A stretch of DNA of 51,899 nt from an uncultured Helicobacter sp. (GTDB taxonomy: Bacteria > Campylobacterota > Campylobacteria > Campylobacterales > Helicobacteraceae), in NCBI RefSeq assembly GCF_937906905.1, contig NZ_CALERY010000023.1, positions 1-51,899 of the forward strand, written 5' to 3'. The position numbers were made by a program, and so were the translations under genes. The notes below the pieces were generated by a model. It searched no databases. It was not told where the DNA came from and saw nothing but the letters and a program-made list of their open reading frames with translations. Positions 43,468-51,892 of the stretch are shown in pieces (within the stretch, counting starts at the first letter, position 1; every line of letters begins with the position of its first letter).

Positions 43468-43917
43468 TCATAGCTCCTTGTCGTCTTTGAGTTTAAGCTT
43501 GAAGAGCTTTTTGTCAAAGATGACGATATAAAATAATCCATCAAAGATTTTGATATTAAGCACAAACCCCTCGACTTTGACCTCGCATTTGCGCATATCG
43601 CCTAGCAGGGTTTTGGCTTTTAACTCGACTACTTGATTTGTCTCCACAGGAGCTAGGAATTTCACATCAGAGCCGATAATGATAGAGTGCTTCTTGTTGA
43701 TTGCACAAAGCGCCGCAAACCCAGCGGCTGCTTGCACGAAGCCTGTATGTGTAATGCCTGGCTCTACCTCCATGTCTTCGCGTGTGGTGAGCGTTACGCG
43801 TGCTTTGTCTTTACTCATTTCTTCAAGATGCCCGCAAAAGTGCATATTGATATTTGCGCCCACAACCCTGTCATTGACCGAGACACTCTGGCGCTCTTGC
43901 AATTCCTCTTCGTCCAT
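43468..43917 (-). CDS. hot-dog fold thioesterase-like protein
   Basis: 149 residues with a single hot-dog domain: RVVGANINMHFCGHLEEMSKDKA, EVEPGITHTGFVQAAAGFAALCAIN (the long helix with the conserved Gly), IIIGSDVKFLAPVETNQVVELKAKTL and EGFVLNIKIFDGLFYIVIFD. The fold is that of PaaI/YbgC acyl-CoA thioesterases, but substrate is unknown. The position matches H. pylori HP0420. Its ATG shares a base with the cmoB stop (TAATG), and it ends one base before the cgt start codon, so the three are coupled. Confidence 0.75.
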   Translation of the reverse strand: MDEEELQERQSVSVNDRVVGANINMHFCGHLEEMSKDKARVTLTTREDMEVEPGITHTGFVQAAAGFAALCAINKKHSIIIGSDVKFLAPVETNQVVELKAKTLLGDMRKCEVKVEGFVLNIKIFDGLFYIVIFDKKLFKLKLKDDKEL

Positions 43918-45251
43918 TATGCTCTCCTTATTTTGATATATGCTCGCTTAGGTGCTGGGTAGCCCTCAATAGTCTTGCTTTCATCGTCTGGGTCAAGGAA
44001 GCTCTCTAGACTTAGAGAATCTATCCAGCGTGTTTTTCGCTGCTCTTGCGTGGTGGTAGGCATGATCGCTAGTAGCTCCATATCCACAAATCCACAACGC
44101 TCACACCAGCCCTCCAACGCGCGCAGCGTAGGCAGGAAATAGACATTGCTCATTTTAGCATAACTTCCGCGCACGCTAAGCACCAGATCCAGCTCGCGCA
44201 GTGGCTGGGGCAAGGCGCTAGATTCTGGTGTGGAGCCTTTAGAAAGCAAGTTGGCAGGATCGAAGATGAGTGTATCTATAAACGCCACACCATTTTTGTG
44301 CAGGCTTTGGGCAAGGGATTTTAGCGTGGCAAACACATCGCTCCTGTGATAGAGCACGCCAAGGCAGAAAAGCACATCAAATTTGGCGGCTTTAGTGTTT
44401 GTGTAGGCGATGAGATCTTGCACGCCTAGTAGCTCATAGCGTAGTGGCGCGCGTGTGAGCTGCTGAAGCAGGGAAAACTGGCAAAAAAACAGCGCACTAG
44501 GGTCAAAGCCTATGACTTCATAGTGCGCACCAGAATTAGATTCTGGTGCATTAGACGCTGTGAAATGTGTTTGCAGCATGGCGTGCATGGCAAGCATATA
44601 AAATCCATTATTACACCCAACATCTGCAATCCTAAGCGCTTTGCCCCCTGGTGTAAGATCTCGCACGCATGCCATGAAATGCGGCGCAAGGAGATTCCAC
44701 TTTATTTGACTCTGCCATTCGCTATCAATATGTAGGGTGCGCGTGGGACTTTTGAGCGTGAAAGGACCTTTGCGCCAGCCTTTGAGTCGCAGGGCGAGAA
44801 GGGCGAGAAGATCAAGCAGGCGCGGAGCGGATTGGGGGGTAGATTGTGGTAATGAGTTTGATAGACTAGATTCTGGGCAAGGGGATTTTAGGGAGGGGGA
44901 TTGCGCGCTAGAATCTCGTGGCACAATCACAGCATCTAGTTCAGCTCTTATGCTGGATTGTTGTAAGGCAGAATCTGGTGTAGAGGCAAATGAGGTGATA
45001 AGCTGCGTATAGAGTGCTAGCGCAGCAGAGTCCAGCTCCCAATCAAACGCCACACTTGCAATCTCCACGCCCAATGTTTCATCATAGCACACCTGCGCAT
45101 TAAGCGCTGAAAAAGACTTGCATAAACCCTGTGAGATCCCAGAGTCTTTGGAGTCTCTTGGGCTTGCGCATAGATTCTGGGACAAAATCTGCCCAAGCTC
45201 ACCCAAAGCCTTATGCAGTGGGGCGATGTGTTTAGATTCTAGTGGATTCAT
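43917..45251 (-). CDS. cmoB: tRNA U34 carboxymethyltransferase CmoB
   Basis: CmoB turns 5-hydroxyuridine 34 into the carboxymethyl form using carboxy-SAM. WRKGPFTLKSPTRTLHIDSEWQSQIKW (near residue 165) and ADVGCNNGFYMLAM (the SAM site, about 210), GFDPSALFFCQF, and VLFCLGVLYHRSDVFATLKSL are close to the family. The N-terminal half holds extra, Ser/Pro-rich segments at about 20-40 and 95-150 (PRDSSAQSPSLKSPCPESS...), so the chain has 444 residues against about 323 in E. coli. Several motif copies lie there. It overlaps the next gene by one base. Confidence 0.9.
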   Translation of the reverse strand: MNPLESKHIAPLHKALGELGQILSQNLCASPRDSKDSGISQGLCKSFSALNAQVCYDETLGVEIASVAFDWELDSAALALYTQLITSFASTPDSALQQSSIRAELDAVIVPRDSSAQSPSLKSPCPESSLSNSLPQSTPQSAPRLLDLLALLALRLKGWRKGPFTLKSPTRTLHIDSEWQSQIKWNLLAPHFMACVRDLTPGGKALRIADVGCNNGFYMLAMHAMLQTHFTASNAPESNSGAHYEVIGFDPSALFFCQFSLLQQLTRAPLRYELLGVQDLIAYTNTKAAKFDVLFCLGVLYHRSDVFATLKSLAQSLHKNGVAFIDTLIFDPANLLSKGSTPESSALPQPLRELDLVLSVRGSYAKMSNVYFLPTLRALEGWCERCGFVDMELLAIMPTTTQEQRKTRWIDSLSLESFLDPDDESKTIEGYPAPKRAYIKIRRA

Positions 45252-45257
45252 CTATGG

Positions 45258-46304
45258 CTAAAATAGCGTAGGAACATGCTCTTGGGGCATTTGAGAGAGC
45301 ACAAACACCAGCCCCTGTGTGCTGATCCCAAACACCAGCCCGAAATTATAATCCGTCTTTTTGAGCAGAGCTGGTAGCTCGTTTGATGAGTCATAGTAGA
45401 GAGGCTCTAGTGCGCTATTTTCCAGCACTTGGGAGATCATCTGCTGGGGTTGCTCATCGAGAAGACGGGGCATAAACACCACGATTTTCGCCCATTTTAC
45501 TTCATCGTGCAAGAAGTTTGCGTAGCGCAGAAAAATCTCTGTGTCGTTGGTGGGGATAATCACGCGCGCACTCGAGCCAAATGAAAGGATTCTCGCATCT
45601 TGGGTGAGCGAGATTGGCATGAGGGCAGGGATTGGCTCAAAATGCGAAAAATCACACACAATCCCCTCGCAGATACACAGCGCTACCACCGCAGCAAGCT
45701 CGGGGACAAACACGCTTGGTAGCGGGATATGAAACGCATGGAGCTTGTAGTAGAATTTAATCTCAAACATAGAAGACTCTGCAAGCGTAAAGGGCAGAAT
45801 CTCTGGTGTGGTGCAGGGTGTGGATTCTAGTGCGAGCTCGAGAACTTGGGGGGATTTGGTGATAATGACTTCTGGGTGAGTCTCCTCCAGCGCGTCTAAA
45901 AGCTCCATAGGACTATCATCAAAAAATAGCACCGATTTGGCGCGGATTAGGGATTTGGCGATGAGGTATTGAGTGGGGTTTAAGGCAAGCATTTTGATCC
46001 CGCGCGCTAGAAGCTCATAGCGCGTTAGGCGGATAATGGCATCTTGCATAGATTCTACACGAATCCATGCAATTTCTTCATCGTGTATCTGGGTTTGTAA
46101 AAATTTATCAAACACGATTCCAAACGCCCCACGCACGAGTGCTGCGTCTATGTCGCTTGGGTTTGTAGCAAAAAACAGCGAGCCTCGTTTGATGTCCTCC
46201 AGCCGCGTGCAATATCCACAGAATCCACCAATAGCAGGAGCATTGATGAGCTTGCCATTGATGATTTCTACGATTTCTTGCACTTTTTGTGTGATGACTT
46301 GCAC
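45258..46304 (-). CDS. Mur-ligase-like N-terminal-domain protein of unknown function
   Basis: 348 residues. The first 70 look like the substrate-binding domain of MurE/MurF ligases: KLINAPAIGGFCGYCTRLEDIKRGSLFFATNPSDIDAALVRGAFGIVFDKF carries the Ser-Arg-x-Val-x-x-Gly-x-(L/A)-F-x-A type pattern. No ATP-binding GTxGKT loop is seen, so it is not an active ligase. The rest is unfamiliar: FDDSPMELLDALEETHPEVIITKSPQVLELALE and RVIIPTNDTEIFLRYANFLHDE. The locus equals H. pylori HP0418. Its GTG start at 46304 shares a base with the metG stop (TAGTG), so translation is coupled to metG. Confidence 0.6.
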   Translation of the reverse strand: MQVITQKVQEIVEIINGKLINAPAIGGFCGYCTRLEDIKRGSLFFATNPSDIDAALVRGAFGIVFDKFLQTQIHDEEIAWIRVESMQDAIIRLTRYELLARGIKMLALNPTQYLIAKSLIRAKSVLFFDDSPMELLDALEETHPEVIITKSPQVLELALESTPCTTPEILPFTLAESSMFEIKFYYKLHAFHIPLPSVFVPELAAVVALCICEGIVCDFSHFEPIPALMPISLTQDARILSFGSSARVIIPTNDTEIFLRYANFLHDEVKWAKIVVFMPRLLDEQPQQMISQVLENSALEPLYYDSSNELPALLKKTDYNFGLVFGISTQGLVFVLSQMPQEHVPTLF

Positions 46305-48355
46305 TAGCTTACCTTGCTCCCGTTTTTTCTCCTCCCATCAATGCGCACGAGTGAGAGGGATTCTGTATCTTTGCTAGCAAGTATCATTCCATAGCTGTAT
46401 TGCCCCATGATTTTGGCAGGCTTGAGATTGGCAATCATACACACCTGTGTGCCGATGAGCTGCTCTGGTGTGTAATACTCTGCAATCCCGCTTAGCACGA
46501 TTCTAGGCTGCTGCTCCCCGATGTCAATTTGCAAGCGCAGGAGTTTGGTGGATTTTGGCACAGGCTCTGCGGATAGCACCTCGCCCACACGGATATCAAG
46601 CTTTGCAAAATCGCTAATACCAATCTCTTCACCAATGCTTGCTATGCCTGCTATCGCAGGGGCTGTGGAAGTGGATTTTGCACCAGAATCCTTTGTGCTA
46701 GAATCTGGTGTGGTGGATTTTGGGGTTGATTCCACGCTAGATTCTGGGATTAGCAAGGAGTCGATTTTTTGGAAAAGTGGCGCGACTTTATGGAGGGTAA
46801 AATGCGTATCATAGGCGTTTTGGGTGATGAAATGCGCATAGGATTCTGGAGCGATTTGGCGCGTGAATGCGCTTGTGATTTTCTGGCTCGTCTCTGGCAT
46901 GATGGGATAGAGTGCATGTGCGACTTTTAGCAAGAGATTTGCCAGGAGACAAAGGAGGCTCTGTAGCTTTGCTAGCTCGCCTTGCTTGAAAAGATTCCAG
47001 GGCTCGTATTTGGCGATTGCTGTATTGCCGATATGCAGGAGCTTCCAGACTGACTCGATATATGTTTTAGTCTGCATGGTGCGCATATTTTCACCAAGCC
47101 CAGTGAGAATCTCTGCAATCTGCTCGCATTCTTGCGCGAAATGTGCTCTAGCAAAATGCGGTGCGTCGATGACAAGTGCGGTGTATTTCTCGCTAATGCC
47201 TAGCACGCGATTTAGCAGATTGCCAAGATCATTTGCTAGCTCACCATTGATACGCTCAATAAGTCCGCGCTGGCTAAAATCCCCATCTTGCCCAAATGGC
47301 GTTTCTCGTAGCAGGTAGTAGCGGAGATTTTCCACGCCATAGCTCTGCGCAAATGCACGCGGGTCGATGACATTGCCAAGTGATTTGCTCATTTTCTGTC
47401 CATCGCGCATCCACCAGCCATGTGCGTAGATATGCTTAGGTAGCTCTAGCCCTAGACTCATCAAAAATGCGGGCCAATACACTGCATGGAAGCGCAAAAT
47501 ATCTTTGCCCACGATATGTGTGGCATGCTGCCAGAATCCTTTGAGATTATCTTGTGTGTGGGAGGCTTTGGATTCTGGGGCTGGGCTGATACACGCTCCA
47601 TGGTTATAAAACCCTAGTGCGCTTACATAGTTAAACAGCGCATCAAGCCACACATAAGCGATGTGCTGCTTGCTAGGGGTTTTGGATTCTCCGTTTATGG
47701 ATTTTGTCGTGATTGCTGGGAGCTGCACGCCCCAGGAAAAGCTCGTGCGCGAGATTGAGAGATCTTGTAGTCCGCTCTCGACAAAGCGTATGACCTCATT
47801 TTTGCGGTATTTTGGCAAAATGACATCTTCGCTACTAGCATACCACTCTAGGAGCCTTTCTTGGTATCTGCTAAGCGCGAAAAAGTAGCTCTCCTCTTTA
47901 ATCTTAGTAAGCTTTTTTTCTCCGGCGCAGTCTGGACAGATTCCAGAATCTATATTGAGAAAAAAGCTCTCACAGCTCACGCAGTAATCCCCCTCATATT
48001 CGCCTAGATAGACATCGCCACGCGCACAAAGCTGCTCAAACACACATGCGATAGATTCTAGGTGGTAGTCATCAGTGGTGCGGATAAAATGATCATATCT
48101 AATCCCCATGAAATCCCACAAGCTGCGGAAAACTGCACTGATCTCATCAGTATAGCTCTGCGGGGATTTACCTTTGGCTTTGGCGGATTGCTCGATTTTC
48201 TGTCCATGCTCATCGGTGCCTGTGAGAAAAAACACTTCATCGCCCTGGAGGTAGCGGTGTTTTTTTAGCATATCAGCGATGATTGTTGTGTAGGCATGAC
48301 CGATATGTGGAATGTCATTGACATAGTAAATAGGGGTAGTGATAAGCTGCTGCAT
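46304..48355 (-). CDS. metG: methionyl-tRNA synthetase
   Basis: MetG charges initiator and elongator tRNA-Met. YYVNDIPHIGHAYTT at residues 9-23 has the HIGH motif; CVSCESFFLNIDSGICPDC gives the zinc knuckle near residue 130; HGWWMRDGQKMSKSLGN near 320 has KMSKS. The C-terminal EMAP-like domain that binds tRNA (FAKLDIRVGEVLSAEPVPKSTKLLRLQID) begins near 585. Between lies a Ser/Thr-rich linker (about 535-580, LIPESSVESTPKSTTPDSST...) built from the dispersed motif. 683 residues is within range. Its promoter TATAAT lies at 48420-48425 on the minus strand; it heads the run down to trpA. Confidence 0.96.
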   Translation of the reverse strand: MQQLITTPIYYVNDIPHIGHAYTTIIADMLKKHRYLQGDEVFFLTGTDEHGQKIEQSAKAKGKSPQSYTDEISAVFRSLWDFMGIRYDHFIRTTDDYHLESIACVFEQLCARGDVYLGEYEGDYCVSCESFFLNIDSGICPDCAGEKKLTKIKEESYFFALSRYQERLLEWYASSEDVILPKYRKNEVIRFVESGLQDLSISRTSFSWGVQLPAITTKSINGESKTPSKQHIAYVWLDALFNYVSALGFYNHGACISPAPESKASHTQDNLKGFWQHATHIVGKDILRFHAVYWPAFLMSLGLELPKHIYAHGWWMRDGQKMSKSLGNVIDPRAFAQSYGVENLRYYLLRETPFGQDGDFSQRGLIERINGELANDLGNLLNRVLGISEKYTALVIDAPHFARAHFAQECEQIAEILTGLGENMRTMQTKTYIESVWKLLHIGNTAIAKYEPWNLFKQGELAKLQSLLCLLANLLLKVAHALYPIMPETSQKITSAFTRQIAPESYAHFITQNAYDTHFTLHKVAPLFQKIDSLLIPESSVESTPKSTTPDSSTKDSGAKSTSTAPAIAGIASIGEEIGISDFAKLDIRVGEVLSAEPVPKSTKLLRLQIDIGEQQPRIVLSGIAEYYTPEQLIGTQVCMIANLKPAKIMGQYSYGMILASKDTESLSLVRIDGRRKNGSKVS

Positions 48356-48419
48356 CGTGTATCCTTGCTCTATTGTGATTTTGAGATTCTGGTGAGATTT
48401 GTAGCGGATTTGTGGCGTA

Positions 48420-48425
48420 ATTATA
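48420..48425 (-). promoter_or_regulatory. -10 box of the metG run
   Basis: On the minus strand the sequence CTATAATTACG contains TATAAT about 65 bases upstream of the metG ATG. The next 11 genes down to trpA lie on the same strand and are closely spaced or overlapping, so this may drive much of that run. Confidence 0.5.
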
Positions 48426-48579
48426 GGCTTTAAAGCTTAAAATTTGTGCCTGAAGCAAGAGAGATATGGAGCCGCTTTGTGGAAGGCGACTCCTTTTGCT
48501 TACCCAAAAGCTTTAAAAGAGACCAAGCAGGATTCAAAGAAAGCCCAAGGAGTTTAAAGAGACTAGGAAATTAGAGATT

Positions 48580-49503
48580 CTATATCTTCCCAGCACTCCC
48601 TAGAACCCGCATGCGCTCGCTGATAACATGCCTCATCGCTTCCATCGCAGGGGTAAAAAATTTACGCAAGTCAAACTGCGTGGGATCGTCATTTGCTACC
48701 TTGCGCACCTGTGCCATGAAAGCTATGCGTAAATCTGTGTCTGTATTGACCTTGTTTATCCCGCCTTTGACTGCTTCTTGGAGGAATGCAAACGGCACGC
48801 CTTTGCTGCCTTTGAGATCACCACCGGTGGAGAGAAAAGACTCGCGCACATACTCTGGGATAGCGCTTGCGCCGTGTAAAACAAGCGGGATATTTGTGCG
48901 GGCTTTGACTTCCTGGAGACGCGCGAAATCAAGCTTGGGCTCGCCTTTAAACTTAAATGCGCCGTGGCTTGTGCCAATGGCAGGGGCGAGGAAATCGACC
49001 TTGCTTTTTGCGACAAATTCCTCTGCTTCATCAGGGTTGATAAGCACCGCGTCTTTTTCATCGACAGAGATATTATCTTCAATCCCCATGAGTCGTCCAA
49101 GCTCCGCTTCTACGCTCACACCTTTGCTATGGGCGTATGCTACGACTTTGGAGGTGAGCTCGAGATTTTCGGCAAATGGGTGGTGTGAGGCATCAATCAT
49201 CACAGAAGTGAAACCAGAATCTATGGCTCTCTGGCAGGACTCGAAGCTCGTGCCATGATCTAGGTGCAGGGCGACAGGGATATGTGCATAGCGCTTAGCC
49301 ATGACCTGTGCCATACCTACGACCATATCGATACCGAGATATTTGATAGCGCCCTCGCTGGCTTGGATAATGATAGGCGATTTAGCTTCATCTGCTGCCA
49401 TGAAAATCGCATGTAGCATTTCAAAATTCACGAAGTTAAATGCGCCTACGCCATAGCCTTCTTTGTGGGCTTTTTGCAAGATTTCATTTCCGCTTACTAG
49501 CAT
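48580..49503 (-). CDS. fba: class II fructose-bisphosphate aldolase
   Basis: Fba splits fructose 1,6-bisphosphate, or makes it in gluconeogenesis, with a zinc ion. Blocks: GYGVGAFNFVNFEMLHAIFMAAD, SPIIIQASEGAIKYLG, VALHLDHGTSFESCQRAIDSGFTSVMIDASHHPF with the zinc His and catalytic Asp, SVEAELGRLMGIEDN and LVLHGASAIPEYV, and GINKVNTDTDLR. 307 residues is the usual size. The ATG follows TAAGGAG. The upstream neighbour on the same strand is the periplasmic PPIase, as in H. pylori HP0175-HP0176. Confidence 0.96.
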   Translation of the reverse strand: MLVSGNEILQKAHKEGYGVGAFNFVNFEMLHAIFMAADEAKSPIIIQASEGAIKYLGIDMVVGMAQVMAKRYAHIPVALHLDHGTSFESCQRAIDSGFTSVMIDASHHPFAENLELTSKVVAYAHSKGVSVEAELGRLMGIEDNISVDEKDAVLINPDEAEEFVAKSKVDFLAPAIGTSHGAFKFKGEPKLDFARLQEVKARTNIPLVLHGASAIPEYVRESFLSTGGDLKGSKGVPFAFLQEAVKGGINKVNTDTDLRIAFMAQVRKVANDDPTQFDLRKFFTPAMEAMRHVISERMRVLGSAGKI

Positions 49504-49636
49504 TAGATCTCCTTAAGTGGGTGTTGGGATTAGTGGGATTCTGGGATTTCAATATTTAAGCACCTCGCGCCACTTCTGGGAGCCTGGGCTTGGCACCATG
49601 ACTAAAAGTAGGGCGAGCTGGATAGATAAGGCAGAG

Positions 49637-50500
49637 CTAGTTGGTGATTTGGACCTTGGCTTTTGCGCGGAGATCATCGACTTTGCGCTTCATTGCTTCA
49701 GCGACTCTTTGCTCATTTAGCATACCGATAATTGGCTGTTTAATCGCGTCAAATTCAAGTTTATCTGCTTTAGAGATGACATAGATTACATGGTAGCCAA
49801 ACTCTGTTTTCACAGGAGCTTTAGAGTATGTCCCCTCACTCATGCTAAATGCTGCATCAGAAAATGGCTTGACCATTTGCTCGCGCGAGAATACCCCTAG
49901 ATCACCGCCATTTTGGGCTTGCTTATTGCCTGGATCGACTGTCTGTTTGTTGGCAAGCTCGATAAATTTAGATTCTGCCTTGTTTTTGGGCGTTTTATTA
50001 AGCTCGTCGATAATCTTTTTCGCTTCGGCTTCGGTTTTTACTACAATGTGGCGCGCATGGACATTTGGCTTGCTGAAGTCAGCTTTATGTGAGTCATAGT
50101 AGGCGCGTGCATCTTGCTCACTCGCTCCACCCTTGCTTGCGATTTCTTGGAATTGCTTTTGCGCCCATGCTTGGACAAGGAGACGATCTTTGATGTTTTG
50201 TGTAATTTTCTCAAAGGCTTTGGTAAATTCTGGCGTGGTGTCGAGTTTGGCACGCTTAGCTTCTTTGGCGATAAGGACATTGTTTATAGCTTGATCGAGT
50301 AGCTCTTTTTGCTGCTCTTTGGTGAGCTTAGCGAAATCAAATCCAGGATTTTGTGCGCGGATCTCATCAAAGACTTCTTCTGTGATTTGCTCGCCATCGA
50401 CGGTGGCTAGGACTTTGGCTCCAAGCGTGGTGGCACCTAGCGCGCACGCAGCAATCATGGAGAGTAAGCTGGCTTTCATTATAGTGTAGGGACTTTTCAT
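49637..50500 (-). CDS. periplasmic parvulin-type peptidyl-prolyl isomerase
   Basis: 287 residues from the ATG at 50500 (GGAG six bases upstream); a further ATG seven codons on lacks a site. A signal peptide (IMKASLLSMIAACALGATTLGA) precedes a SurA-like N-terminal domain (FDEIRAQNPGFDFAKLTKEQQKELLDQAINNVL). The parvulin domain then shows HARHIVVKTEAEAKKIIDEL, ANKQTVDPGNKQAQNGGDLGVFSREQMVKPFSDAAF, and VKTEFGYHVIYVI. It is the counterpart of C. jejuni PEB4/Cj0596 and H. pylori HP0175, which help fold outer-membrane proteins. The gene has its own promoter at 50542-50547. Confidence 0.9.
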   Translation of the reverse strand: MKSPYTIMKASLLSMIAACALGATTLGAKVLATVDGEQITEEVFDEIRAQNPGFDFAKLTKEQQKELLDQAINNVLIAKEAKRAKLDTTPEFTKAFEKITQNIKDRLLVQAWAQKQFQEIASKGGASEQDARAYYDSHKADFSKPNVHARHIVVKTEAEAKKIIDELNKTPKNKAESKFIELANKQTVDPGNKQAQNGGDLGVFSREQMVKPFSDAAFSMSEGTYSKAPVKTEFGYHVIYVISKADKLEFDAIKQPIIGMLNEQRVAEAMKRKVDDLRAKAKVQITN

Positions 50501-50541
50501 TTCTGGCTCCAGTGTGTAGATTTTGCTATGCAATGCCGGGA

Positions 50542-50547
50542 ATTGTA
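50542..50547 (-). promoter_or_regulatory. -10 box upstream of the periplasmic isomerase
   Basis: On the minus strand CGCTACAATTCCC contains TACAAT about 42 bases before the ATG. No clear -35 box. The strand upstream (50548-50897) holds no gene I can support. Confidence 0.5.
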
Positions 50548-50897
50548 GCGGGTTTTTGTAAATTGTTAGTGTGAGCGAATTTTCAGCTAGAGACTTACGC
50601 ATTTTTGTGGTTTGGGCAATTATAGATTCTTGGCTAAATCGCATGTGCCAGAGTGCCTATGGCTTACATGCTTGCTGATTTTGACATTGGCAAAAGGCTT
50701 GTATGGTTGTGTCGCTATTATTGCGTGGGAAAGGAAAATCTAGTTTTTTGGGGAGCTGGAAAACTTTTTGGCAGAGCGTGGTTTGGACAAGCAGCTAGGC
50801 TACATGGCTATAAAGAGCTAGGGCAAAGCTATATGCTCACCACTAGCGCAAAGATTCTGCTCTCATCGCCCTGACACCAAGCATAGGATTAGCACTG
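50548..50897. other. 350-base intergenic region between the isomerase gene and nifU
   Basis: No convincing gene is visible. A 73-codon plus-strand frame at 50653-50874 has no ribosome site and matches nothing I know. The left edge holds the promoter for the isomerase gene; the right edge leads into the motif palindrome at 50898. Confidence 0.5.
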
Positions 50898-50913
50898 GAA
50901 TCTAGCTAGATTC
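50898..50913. terminator. perfect 16-bp palindrome of two inverted motifs after nifU
   Basis: GAATCTAGCTAGATTC is its own reverse complement and lies five bases past the nifU stop. Each half is one copy of the dispersed motif. With no U-run it may act as an RNA hairpin or only as a motif pair. Confidence 0.5.
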
Positions 50914-50917
50914 TAGC

Positions 50918-51892
50918 CTAGATGGGCAGCACGCGGATTTTGGGGTGTAAGTTTTCTTGCAAAATGGATTCTATGGCATAGAGTGTGCCAGTTGCCCCAC
51001 TCGCACAGCCGCTACACGCCCCAAGATAGCGGATATACACATCGATAAACCCATCGCTTGTATCCTTAATGTCTAAAATCTCCATATCGCCGCCATCCAT
51101 CATAAGCATTGGGCGGATATGCTCATCAATGACTTTATCAATAGCACGCACCTTTTGGGCTATGGTCATTTCAGCAAATGCGATGTCTCCGCCTTTATCC
51201 GCTACCTTTTTCACAGATTCTTTATCCATCTCCGCCCTTACTTGTGCGAGTATATCTACCAAATAATACTCCCTCTCCTCGTGTCCGCCGGGCTTAATAC
51301 AGCTTTTACAAAATGCCCCTGCTTTTGTGTAGTTTGTGATTTCTTCTACACTTTTTAGGTCATTTAATTTGATGACTTCTTTAATCGTAGATAGGCTAAC
51401 GCGTGCGCACTCACACACGATGATTTCACTCTCAAAGTCCGCTGCGTCCTTACCTAGATAAATCCCCGCCGCCTTTTTAATCACATCATAAGCCATAACA
51501 GAGCAGTGCATTTTCTGCCCGGGGACTGCCGGGGTGTCTGGGTCATCACGCAAGGCGTGCTCTACATCAAGGTTGGTGATTTTTACCGCGTCTTGCACTT
51601 TTTTGCCAAGGCAGAGTTCCACCATCATATCACTACTTGCAATCGCCGTCCCACAGCCAAAGCTTTTAAACTTCGCATCAATGATTGTGTCATTGCTATC
51701 CACAAGCCAATACAGCCGCACCGCATCGCCACACGACTCTGCGCCATAGTCTGCCACGATGAGCTTTGCTCCCTTTTCATCAGCGTCTTTTTGTGTCAAA
51801 ACGCCTAAATGTGTGGGATTATCCATTCTCTCGCTTACTTTGTTTGAATATGCGTCCCATAACGCACCACCGATTAAGTCATTCTTTGCCAT
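50918..51892 (-). CDS. nifU: NifU-type iron-sulfur cluster scaffold
   Basis: 324 residues with all three NifU modules. The N-terminal IscU-like part shows WDAYSNKVSERMDNPTH, YGAESCGDAVRLYW (first ligand Cys), KSFGCGTAIASSDMM, and GQKMHCSVMAYDVIKKA (third ligand Cys). The middle part has the Cys set of a 2Fe-2S ferredoxin-like module, IIVCECARVS and AGAFCKSCIKPGGHEE. The C-terminal Nfu domain has MLMMDGGDMEILDI and YLGACSGCASGATGTL with CxxC. It builds clusters for other proteins, normally with NifS, which in H. pylori lies next to it (HP0220-HP0221) and would here lie beyond the right edge. The ATG is near the window end. Confidence 0.94.
   Translation of the reverse strand: MAKNDLIGGALWDAYSNKVSERMDNPTHLGVLTQKDADEKGAKLIVADYGAESCGDAVRLYWLVDSNDTIIDAKFKSFGCGTAIASSDMMVELCLGKKVQDAVKITNLDVEHALRDDPDTPAVPGQKMHCSVMAYDVIKKAAGIYLGKDAADFESEIIVCECARVSLSTIKEVIKLNDLKSVEEITNYTKAGAFCKSCIKPGGHEEREYYLVDILAQVRAEMDKESVKKVADKGGDIAFAEMTIAQKVRAIDKVIDEHIRPMLMMDGGDMEILDIKDTSDGFIDVYIRYLGACSGCASGATGTLYAIESILQENLHPKIRVLPI

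Noticed and set aside
48466..48500. GGAGCCGC/GCGACTCC hairpin followed by TTTT between metG and fba
   Set aside because: The U-run would suit plus-strand transcription, but both neighbours are minus strand; one mismatch in the stem.
50653..50874. 73-codon plus-strand open frame between the isomerase gene and nifU
   Set aside because: No ribosome site before the ATG, no resemblance to any family, and no upstream promoter on that strand.
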